The translations under genes were made by a program, and so were the position numbers. The notes under the pieces were generated by a model. It was not told the origin of the DNA. It searched no databases and saw nothing but the letters and a program-made list of their open reading frames with translations. DNA of 64,000 bases from Halospeciosus flavus (GTDB taxonomy: Archaea; Halobacteriota; Halobacteria; Halobacteriales; Halobacteriaceae): NCBI RefSeq assembly GCF_029814175.1, contig NZ_CP122312.1, positions 1,736,001 through 1,800,000 of the forward strand, given 5' to 3'. Each line of letters begins with the position of its first letter. Position 1 is the first letter of the stretch. Of the stretch, positions 57,509 through 64,000 are shown in pieces.

Positions 57509-59758
57509 ATGGCTGTACGATGGCTCGAAGACGTGCGGGCCGACGACATCGAGAGTGTCGGCGGGAAGGGCGCTTCACTGGGCGAGTTGACGGACGCGGG
57601 GCTGCCGGTCCCGCCGGGGTTCGTCGTCACCGCCGGGACCTACCGGTCGTTCATCGAGGAGACCGGCATCGACGAGGAACTGTTCGAGGCCGTCGACGTC
57701 GACGCCGAGGACACCGCGGCCCTCGCCGAGGCGGAGTCCCGGGCGAAAGAACTCATCCTCGAGACGGAACTCCCCGAGAGCGTCCGCCAGGAGATCGTCA
57801 ACTCCTACGACGAACTCGGTGGCGGCGAGGCGTTCGTCGCGGTCCGTTCCTCCGCGACGGCCGAGGACCTCCCCGACGCGAGTTTCGCCGGACAGCAGGA
57901 GACGTTCCTCAACGTCACGCGCGAGGACCTCGTCGACCGCGTGAAGCGCTGTTGGGCCTCGCTGTTCACCCAGCGCGCGATCTACTACCGCCAAGAACAG
58001 GGCTTCGAACACCGGAAGGTCGACATCGCCGTCGTCGTCCAGCGGATGGTCGACGCCGACAAGTCCGGCGTCATGTTCACCTCCCACCCCTCGACCGGCG
58101 CGGCGAAGGTCATCGTCGAGGCCGCGTGGGGACTCGGCGAGGCCGTCGTCTCGGGGTCCGTCTCCCCGGACAACTACGTCGTCGACCGCGAGACCGGCGA
58201 GGTCGAGGACGTGACCGTCGCCGACAAGAAGGTGATGCACGTCAAAGACGAGGAGAGCGGCGAGACGGTCGAGCGGGAGGTCCCCGACGAGAAGCGAACC
58301 GCCCGCGTGCTCTCCGACGAGGAACTCGAAGAACTCGTCGCCCTCGGTGAGCGCGTCGAGGACCACTACGACACCCCGCAGGACGTCGAGTGGGCCATCC
58401 AGGGTGGGGACATCTACATGCTCCAGTCCCGGCCCATCACCACCATCGACGAGGAGCGCGTCGAGGAGTACGAGAGCGGCGAGGGCGAGGCGCTGGTGTC
58501 CGGACTCGGCGCGAGTCCCGGCATCGCCAGCGGCGCCGTCCGCGTCGTGAAGAAACTCGACCAACTCGACAAAGTCGGGAAGGGCGACATCATCGTCACC
58601 GAGATGACGACCCCCGACATGGTGCCCGCGATGAAGCGCGCGGCGGGCATCGTCACCGACGAGGGCGGCATGACCTCGCACGCGGCCATCGTCTCGCGCG
58701 AACTCGGCGTCCCCGCCGTCCTCGGGACCGGGGACGGGACCTCGGTGCTGAAAGACGACCAACTCGTGACCATCGACGGCGACCGCGGCACCGTCACCGA
58801 GGGTCGCCCCGAGACCGAGAGCGAAGAGCGCGAACCCATCGAGGAGGCCCGCCCCAAGACCCCGGTCAAGCCGATGACCGCGACCGAGGTGAAGGTGAAC
58901 GTCTCTATCCCCGAGGCGGCCGAACGCGCCGCCGCGACAGGTGCCGACGGCGTCGGTCTCCTCCGCATGGAGCACATGATCCTCTCGACGAACAAGACGC
59001 CCGAGCGCTACATCGAGGACCACGGCGCGAAGGCGTACGTCGAGGAGATCGTCCAGGGCGCCCGGTCCGTCGCCGACGAGTTCTACCCGCGACCGGTCCG
59101 CCTCCGCACCCTCGACGCCCCCACCGACGAGTTCCGCCAACTGGAGGGCGGCGAGGACGAACCCCACGAACACAACCCGATGCTCGGCTACCGGGGCATC
59201 CGCCGCAGCCTGGACCGCCCCGACGTGTTCAAACACGAACTCGAGGCGTTCAGCCGCCTCTACGAGATGGGCTACGACAACGTCGAGATCATGTTCCCGC
59301 TCGTCAACGACGCCGACGACGTCGCACGCGCACGAACCCTCCTCGAAGAGGCCGGCGTCGACCCCGAGAAGCGGACGTGGGGCGTGATGATCGAGACGCC
59401 TTCCAGCGCGCTCGTCGTCGAGGACATCGTCCAGGAGGGAGTCGACTTCGTCTCCTTCGGGACCAACGACCTCACGCAGTACACGCTCGCGGTCGACCGG
59501 AACAACGAGAACGTCGCCGACCGCTTCGACGAACTCCACCCCGCGGTCCTGAAACTCATCGGTAACGTCGTCGAGACCTGCCGCGAACACGACGTGAAGA
59601 CGAGCATCTGTGGGCAGGCCGCCTCGAAACCCGACATGGTCGACTTCCTCGTCGAGGAGGGCGTCTCCTCCATCTCCGCGAACATCGACGCCGTCCGCGA
59701 CGTCCAACACGAAGTCAAACGCAAAGAGCAGCGCCTCCTGCTGGACTCGGTCCGCTGA
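57509..59758 (+). CDS. ppsA: Phosphoenolpyruvate synthase
   Basis: Makes PEP from pyruvate and ATP for gluconeogenesis. The 749-residue protein has the N-terminal ATP-grasp domain (GGKGASLGEL, VRSSATAEDLPDASFAGQ, WGLGEAVVSG). The phosphohistidine domain shows GGMTSHAAIVSRELG (His near 391). The PEP/pyruvate barrel has GVGLLRMEHM and FGTNDLTQYTLAVDRN, with active-site Cys in ICGQAAS (near 700). The ATG at 57509 follows a leaderless promoter. A stem-loop with T4 lies just after the stop. Confidence 0.95.
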   Translation: MAVRWLEDVRADDIESVGGKGASLGELTDAGLPVPPGFVVTAGTYRSFIEETGIDEELFEAVDVDAEDTAALAEAESRAKELILETELPESVRQEIVNSYDELGGGEAFVAVRSSATAEDLPDASFAGQQETFLNVTREDLVDRVKRCWASLFTQRAIYYRQEQGFEHRKVDIAVVVQRMVDADKSGVMFTSHPSTGAAKVIVEAAWGLGEAVVSGSVSPDNYVVDRETGEVEDVTVADKKVMHVKDEESGETVEREVPDEKRTARVLSDEELEELVALGERVEDHYDTPQDVEWAIQGGDIYMLQSRPITTIDEERVEEYESGEGEALVSGLGASPGIASGAVRVVKKLDQLDKVGKGDIIVTEMTTPDMVPAMKRAAGIVTDEGGMTSHAAIVSRELGVPAVLGTGDGTSVLKDDQLVTIDGDRGTVTEGRPETESEEREPIEEARPKTPVKPMTATEVKVNVSIPEAAERAAATGADGVGLLRMEHMILSTNKTPERYIEDHGAKAYVEEIVQGARSVADEFYPRPVRLRTLDAPTDEFRQLEGGEDEPHEHNPMLGYRGIRRSLDRPDVFKHELEAFSRLYEMGYDNVEIMFPLVNDADDVARARTLLEEAGVDPEKRTWGVMIETPSSALVVEDIVQEGVDFVSFGTNDLTQYTLAVDRNNENVADRFDELHPAVLKLIGNVVETCREHDVKTSICGQAASKPDMVDFLVEEGVSSISANIDAVRDVQHEVKRKEQRLLLDSVR

Positions 59759-59792
59759 GAGTCCAGGTCCTCCTCTTCGCTCTCCCCTCGCT

Positions 59793-59824
59793 CGTCACCG
59801 CCGACGTTCCGACGGTGACGTTTT
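59793..59824 (+). terminator. Stem-loop terminator after ppsA
   Basis: CGTCACCG and CGGTGACG form a perfect 8-bp stem with a 12-nt loop, directly followed by TTTT. It resembles a bacterial-type intrinsic terminator, 35 nt after the stop. Confidence 0.6.
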
Positions 59825-59853
59825 GTCCAACCCTCGCGTAGCGACGAGTCACG

Positions 59854-60564
59854 ATGACGGGGGAACGCGGTGGGACGCGACTCAGACTCGACATCTGGCA
59901 CCCGGAGTGCTGGACGCTCGAAGTGACCGACCGGGTCGCGGACGCCGGTCTCCTGGGCCACGGCGTCCACGACGTCGAGGGACGTGCGCGCGGTCGGTTC
60001 ACGGCGTACGGCGACACGAGCGAGGTGGTGGACGCCCTCGTGGCAGCGATTCGGGACTCCCGACTGACCGAGGCCGTCTGGGAGGTCGACCAACCACGCG
60101 GGGCCGACGGCGACCTGCTCGTCCCCGGGAGCGCGGCCCGGGCGCTCGTCGTCGAGTACGACCTCGAGCGGAGCATCAACGACGCACTCGTCTCGCGGGG
60201 GTTCATCCCCGACGAACCGGTCCGGATGGAGGGCGGCCGCGAGGTGTGGCCCGTCGTCACGACCGCCGACCGCGACGAGATGCGGACGCGTCTCGACGCC
60301 GTCCGCACCGAGATGGACGCCGAGGTCCGCGTCGAGTACGTGGTCGGGCCGTCGACCGGACTCGGTGACGGGTCGCTCCCACTGTCGTCGCTCACCGAGC
60401 GCCAGCGAGCGGTGTTCGACCTCGCACGCGAGCGTGGGTACTACACGTGGCCACGCGAGACGTCGGCCGCCGACCTCGCCGACGAACTCGGCGTCGCGAA
60501 GACGACGCTCCTCGAACACCTCCGGAAGGCCGAGTCGAAACTCCTCGACCCACCGGGTCGCTGA
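59854..60564 (+). CDS. HTH-10 (Bat-like) transcriptional regulator
   Basis: A 236-residue haloarchaeal regulator. The N-terminal sensor-like part (about 1-165) is a beta-rich domain of the type found in bacterioopsin-activator-like proteins. The C-terminal HTH-10 domain (about 170-232) reads LTERQRAVFDLARERGYYTWPR, then ASAADLADELGVAKTTLLEHLRKAE-like, the family signature. Ligand and targets are unknown. It lies 70 nt upstream of the APC permease gene on the same strand, so it may regulate that unit. Confidence 0.87.
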   Translation: MTGERGGTRLRLDIWHPECWTLEVTDRVADAGLLGHGVHDVEGRARGRFTAYGDTSEVVDALVAAIRDSRLTEAVWEVDQPRGADGDLLVPGSAARALVVEYDLERSINDALVSRGFIPDEPVRMEGGREVWPVVTTADRDEMRTRLDAVRTEMDAEVRVEYVVGPSTGLGDGSLPLSSLTERQRAVFDLARERGYYTWPRETSAADLADELGVAKTTLLEHLRKAESKLLDPPGR

Positions 60565-60634
60565 CGCTCGCCACCGTACCCGTCTATGCTAGGGAGGGGT
60601 GCTAACCGTCGGGAGTACTGACGTCGGGTGACAC

Positions 60635-62038
60635 ATGGCATCCGGTACGAACGAGAACAGTCTCGAACGCAGTATGGGCCCGCTCGGGGCCATCTCGACG
60701 GTCGTCGCGGGGACGCTCGGGGCCGGCCTGTTCGTCACCCTCGGGACCGCGAGCAGCACGACGGGACCGAGCGTCATCCTCGTGGTCGTCCTCTCGGGTA
60801 TCCTGGCGATGGCCATCGCGGTGAACTACTCGTGGATGGCGACCATCTTCCCCGGTGCAGCCGGGTCGTACACCTACATCTCGCGGACCTTCGGCACACG
60901 GCTCCCGGGGTTCGTCGTGACGTGGTCGAAGTGGCTCGGCTACATGGCCGCCGACGCGGTGTTGGCCATCGGGTTCGGGAGTTACCTCCAGGTGTTCTAC
61001 CCGAGCGTCGACCCGAAACTCGCGGGGGTCGCCCTCCTGACCGTGCTCTTCGTCGTGAACCTCGTGGGGGTCAAACAGTACAGTATGTCGCAGAACGCCA
61101 TCTTCGGCGTCCTCATCGCGGCCATCCTCGTCCTGGTGATTCCGGGGACGGCGAACGTCCAACCGGGGAACTACACACCGTTCTTCACGGGCGGCTTCGA
61201 CGGCTTCCTCGCCGCGGCCGTCCCGCTGTTCTACGCCTACATCGGCATCGCCGTCGCCGGACAGATGGGGGCGGAGGTCCGCAACCCCTCGCGGAACCTC
61301 CCGCTCGCGATGGTCGGCGGGACCGCGTTACTCATCGCCCTCTACGTCTGGACGGCCGTCGTCATCTACGGCGTCGTCGCCGACTACCGGGTGCTCGCGG
61401 ACTCCGCCCGACCGCTCGCGACGGCCGCCGAGGCCTTCCTCGGTGACTCCGCGACGGCCGTCGTCGCCTTCGGTGGTCTCCTCGCGACCGCGTCGAGCGT
61501 CCACGCGGTGATGGCCGCCGGCATCAAGATGCCCTACTCGTGGGCGTGGGACGAGGTGTTCCCCCGGCAGTTCGTTGCCGTCTCCGACCGCTTCGGGACG
61601 CCCCACTGGTCGCTCGTCACCCTCTACGTCGTCGCGAGCGCGCTCACCTTCTGGAGTTCGGGGCTGAGTCAGGCGCTCGCCATCGCGACGTTCAGCTACC
61701 TCATCGCGTACTTCACCGTCTCGGTCACGGTCGGTTACATCTACTTCCGCCGCCTCGACGTGTCCGAGCGCGCGGCCTTCGACCTCGGACGGTGGCTCCT
61801 CCTCTCCGTCGTCGTCGCGTCGCTCGGGTCGTTCACGCTCCTGACGCAGGCGTACAAGGGGTCGCTCTCCGTCTACCTGCCGTGGCTGGCGGTCGGCCTC
61901 GTCGTCTTCGGCGTCTACTGGTACCGCGGCCAGCAGAAGGGGACCGACGTCGACGCCATCCTCGAGACGCTCCCGGGCGTCCCCTCCGAGGACTACGACC
62001 CGGACGTGGGCGGGCTGCGCAGCGAGGGTGACGACTGA
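60635..62038 (+). CDS. APC-family amino-acid permease
   Basis: A 467-residue transporter with about 12 helices. The unwound helix 1 motif is AGTLGAGLFVTLG (25-37). Helix 6-type FYAYIGIAVAGQMGAEVRNPSRNLP follows, the amino-acid permease hallmark. The cytosolic C-terminus is acidic (DVDAILETLPGVPSEDYD). Substrate is unknown. Its stop abuts the M20 deacylase start, implying one operon. Confidence 0.9.
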   Translation: MASGTNENSLERSMGPLGAISTVVAGTLGAGLFVTLGTASSTTGPSVILVVVLSGILAMAIAVNYSWMATIFPGAAGSYTYISRTFGTRLPGFVVTWSKWLGYMAADAVLAIGFGSYLQVFYPSVDPKLAGVALLTVLFVVNLVGVKQYSMSQNAIFGVLIAAILVLVIPGTANVQPGNYTPFFTGGFDGFLAAAVPLFYAYIGIAVAGQMGAEVRNPSRNLPLAMVGGTALLIALYVWTAVVIYGVVADYRVLADSARPLATAAEAFLGDSATAVVAFGGLLATASSVHAVMAAGIKMPYSWAWDEVFPRQFVAVSDRFGTPHWSLVTLYVVASALTFWSSGLSQALAIATFSYLIAYFTVSVTVGYIYFRRLDVSERAAFDLGRWLLLSVVVASLGSFTLLTQAYKGSLSVYLPWLAVGLVVFGVYWYRGQQKGTDVDAILETLPGVPSEDYDPDVGGLRSEGDD

Positions 62039-63256
62039 ATGACCGTCGATCCGTCCACCCTCGCCGACCGCGTCGACGGCGACGAGGTCGTCTCGCTCGT
62101 TCAGGACCTCGTCCGCATCGAGAGCCCCTACTTCGAGGAGGACGAGATCGTCGACTTCGTCTTCGAGTGGTTCGACGACGCAGGTCTCGACCCCGAGCGC
62201 CACCCGGTCGTCGAGTCGGCGTACACCGGCTACGAGGGGGCGAACGTCCTCGCGCCCGTCGAGGGGAGCGACCCCGACGCACCGACGCTCCTGCTCAACG
62301 CCCACGTCGACACCGTCGAACTCGTCGACGAGTGGGAGGAAGACCCACTCTCCGGGCGCGTCGCGGACGGCAAACTCTACGGGCAGGGAGCCTGCGACAT
62401 GAAGGCCGGTCTCGCCGCCGCGATGGTCGCGACGCGGGAACTCGCGGCCCCGGACGTGGACCTCGCGGGCGACGTCCTCTTCACCGCCGTCGTCGACGAG
62501 GAAGGACCGTACGGTCTCGGGACGGACCAGCTAATCCGCGACGGCATCACGGACGAGTGCGACGCCGCCGTCGTGACCGAACCCGGCCCGGTCCTCGCGC
62601 AGTCCGACGTGGAGAACCCGGCGCTCCTGCTCGGCGCACGGGGGCGCTTCCTCTACGACATCGAGGTACGAGGCGAGGCGGCCCACGGCTCACAACCCCG
62701 GAAGGGGACAAACGCCGTCGCCGCCGCCGGCGTACTGGCCGACGCGCTCGCCGAGATGGAAACCGCCGACCACCCGGACCTCGGGTCGGGGTCGGTCTGC
62801 CCGCTCGGCATCGAGGGTGGCGGCGAAACCCTCTCGGTCCCCGAACACTGTCGGCTGTCGGTCGACCGCCACGTCGTCCCCGGCGAGACCGAGACCGTGG
62901 TGCGCGAGCAGGCCGAGGCGGTCGTCGCGGACCTCGACCTCGACGCCGAGGTGTCGATCGGCTTCCGCGAGGGTCCCGAGGGCGCACGCTACGGGCCGTA
63001 CGTCACCGACCGCGACCACCCGCTCGTCGGCGCGCTGGCGGACGGCGCGCGGGCGACGACCGGTCGCGACCCCGAGTTCGGCTACTTCGCGAGCGTCGGC
63101 GACTTCAACTACCTCGGCGACCGCGCCGGCCTCCCGACGGTCATCGTCGGCCCGGACGGCGCGAACATCCACGGGGCGGGCGAGTACGTCGACACCGACG
63201 AGGTGGTCGAGGTGACCGAACTCCTCGTCGACGGACTCGCGCGCTACCTCCAGTGA
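62039..63256 (+). CDS. M20-family ArgE/DapE-type deacylase
   Basis: A 405-residue dizinc amidohydrolase. Metal ligands appear in [10 protein letters not shown] (His89/Asp91), QGACDMKAG (Asp120) and VVDEEGPYG (Glu154/155). The dimerisation-domain His is in [12 protein letters not shown], and the last ligand region is [12 protein letters not shown]. Such enzymes deacylate N-acyl amino acids or cleave dipeptides; the substrate is unknown. The neighbouring amino-acid permease suggests use of imported N-acyl or peptide compounds. Confidence 0.9.
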   Translation: MTVDPSTLADRVDGDEVVSLVQDLVRIESPYFEEDEIVDFVFEWFDDAGLDPERHPVVESAYTGYEGANVLAPVEGSDPDAPTLLLNAHVDTVELVDEWEEDPLSGRVADGKLYGQGACDMKAGLAAAMVATRELAAPDVDLAGDVLFTAVVDEEGPYGLGTDQLIRDGITDECDAAVVTEPGPVLAQSDVENPALLLGARGRFLYDIEVRGEAAHGSQPRKGTNAVAAAGVLADALAEMETADHPDLGSGSVCPLGIEGGGETLSVPEHCRLSVDRHVVPGETETVVREQAEAVVADLDLDAEVSIGFREGPEGARYGPYVTDRDHPLVGALADGARATTGRDPEFGYFASVGDFNYLGDRAGLPTVIVGPDGANIHGAGEYVDTDEVVEVTELLVDGLARYLQ

Positions 63257-63305
63257 GCGCGACGAACGGAAACCGGTAAGCCACGCCCCTCCGTTCACCC
63301 CGGTG

Positions 63306-64000
63306 ATGGAGTACACTCCGCAGGAATTCGACCGCGTGCTCTCCTCGATGTGTACGGAGCCACACCCGGCCGCCCGCGAGGCCGCCGTCGAGTTCCTCGC
63401 GGACAACCCCGGCGACCCCGCGTCCTACCCCGACGTGGCCGCCATGGAGGCGGACGTCGTCGAGACGCTCGGCGAAATCGTGGGGCTGGACGACCCGTAC
63501 GGCTACGTCGCGGCCGGCGGCACCGAGGCGAACCTCCAGGCGGTCCGGGCGGCCCGCGACCTCGCCGAGACGGACACGCCGAACGTCGTCGCCCCCGAGA
63601 GCGCCCACTTCTCCTTCCAGAAGGCCGCCGACGTCCTCGACGTGGAGGTCCGCCTCGCCCCCGTGGACGCGGACTACCGTGCGGACCCGGACGCGGTGGC
63701 CGAGCGCGCGGACGCGGAGACGGCGATGGTCGTCGGCATCGCCGGCACGACCGAGTTCGGCCGGGTCGACCCCATTCCCGACCTCGCGACCGTCGCCGAC
63801 GAAGTGGACGCGCTCTTCCACGTCGACGCGGCGTGGGGTGGGTTCGTCCTCCCGTTCACCGACCACGAGTGGCACTTCGGCCACGCCGACGTGGACACGC
63901 TCACCATCGACCCGCACAAGATGGGGCAGGCGCCGATTCCGGCGGGCGGGTTCCTCGTGCGCGACCCCGAGGTCCTCGACACGCTCGCGGTCGACACGCC
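63306..64000 (+). CDS. mfnA: MfnA-type pyridoxal-dependent decarboxylase (partial)
   Basis: The 5' part (231 codons) of a group II PLP decarboxylase cut by the window end. It begins [20 protein letters not shown]. Motifs are [48 protein letters not shown] and the PLP lysine Lys205 in DPHKMGQAP. Archaeal MfnA makes tyramine from tyrosine (methanogens) or beta-alanine from aspartate for coenzyme A. In a haloarchaeon without methanofuran the beta-alanine role is the likelier one (inference). It starts 49 nt after the M20 gene. Confidence 0.9.
   Translation, partial: MEYTPQEFDRVLSSMCTEPHPAAREAAVEFLADNPGDPASYPDVAAMEADVVETLGEIVGLDDPYGYVAAGGTEANLQAVRAARDLAETDTPNVVAPESAHFSFQKAADVLDVEVRLAPVDADYRADPDAVAERADAETAMVVGIAGTTEFGRVDPIPDLATVADEVDALFHVDAAWGGFVLPFTDHEWHFGHADVDTLTIDPHKMGQAPIPAGGFLVRDPEVLDTLAVDT

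Noticed and set aside
1..64000. CRISPR arrays, tRNA/rRNA genes, insertion sequences, prophage or integrase genes
   Set aside because: No regularly spaced repeats, no T-loop/anticodon arrangement, and no transposase, integrase or phage structural protein was seen on either strand.

Overview
The window is chromosomal DNA of a halophilic archaeon (class Halobacteria). The base composition is very GC-rich with strong G/C at third codon positions. The proteins are acidic (Asp/Glu-rich). Genes are dense and mostly preceded by archaeal TATA boxes 25-35 nt before a leaderless start. Many genes are archaeal markers: aCPSF1/FttA, Spt5, SecE, FtsZ1, D-aminoacyl-tRNA deacylase DtdA, NreA and haloarchaeal DUF families. 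I cannot name a genus. I see no rRNA, tRNA, CRISPR array, transposase, integrase or phage gene. This is a core-genome segment of about 70 protein genes, the last cut by the window edge.

Layout. 0-9 kb: aCPSF1 termination ribonuclease, methylglyoxal synthase, endonuclease III, a DUF371 protein, a long coiled-coil protein, SppA, a DUF373 membrane protein and Dph6. 9-16.8 kb (mostly minus): NDP-sugar nucleotidyltransferase, HTH/Zn-ribbon regulator, Rieske protein, an overlapping pabB-pabA-pabC operon, a repeat-bearing HhH protein, AroE and a CaCA cation exchanger. 16.8-21.2 kb (plus): DtdA, FtsZ1, a DapA-family lyase, SecE and Spt5. 21.4-28.2 kb: zinc-finger protein, acyl-CoA dehydrogenase, PHP protein, membrane hydrolase, CinA-type amidase, small proteins, aminotransferase and an ArsA/Get3-like ATPase. 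28.3-31.9 kb: GntP permease facing glycerate kinase and an SDR. 32-40.7 kb: DUF1059, endonuclease V, rhomboid, DUF5788-PolX-Mut7-C, membrane proteins, CPBP protease and NreA. 40.8-47.8 kb: zinc-ribbon peptide, paired CrcB fluoride channels, topoisomerase I, membrane proteins, GatB and two cupins. 47.9-55.6 kb: coiled-coil protein-Smc-ScpA, an unknown zinc protein, DUF7504-like protein, MtnP and a phosphoribosyltransferase. 56-64 kb: PhzF protein, phosphoenolpyruvate synthase, HTH-10 regulator, APC permease, M20 deacylase and MfnA decarboxylase.

Functional links. The pab and aroE genes serve chorismate use. GntP, glycerate 2-kinase and, further on, PpsA sit around the 2-phosphoglycerate/PEP node. 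Nth, NreA, PolX, endonuclease V, TopA and Smc/ScpA give the window a strong genome-maintenance content. SecE-Spt5 is the classic export/transcription pair.

No new multigene defence or mobile system is visible. The most notable non-genic signals are: duplicated 3' gene ends after spt5 and acd; a near-perfect 30-bp palindrome between gntP and the glycerate kinase; an AT-rich inverted repeat inside topA; two G-quadruplex-type motifs in divergent intergenic regions, one inside a 428-bp hairpin-rich gap; and a 198-bp internal repeat with 43 identical bases in the HhH protein gene.
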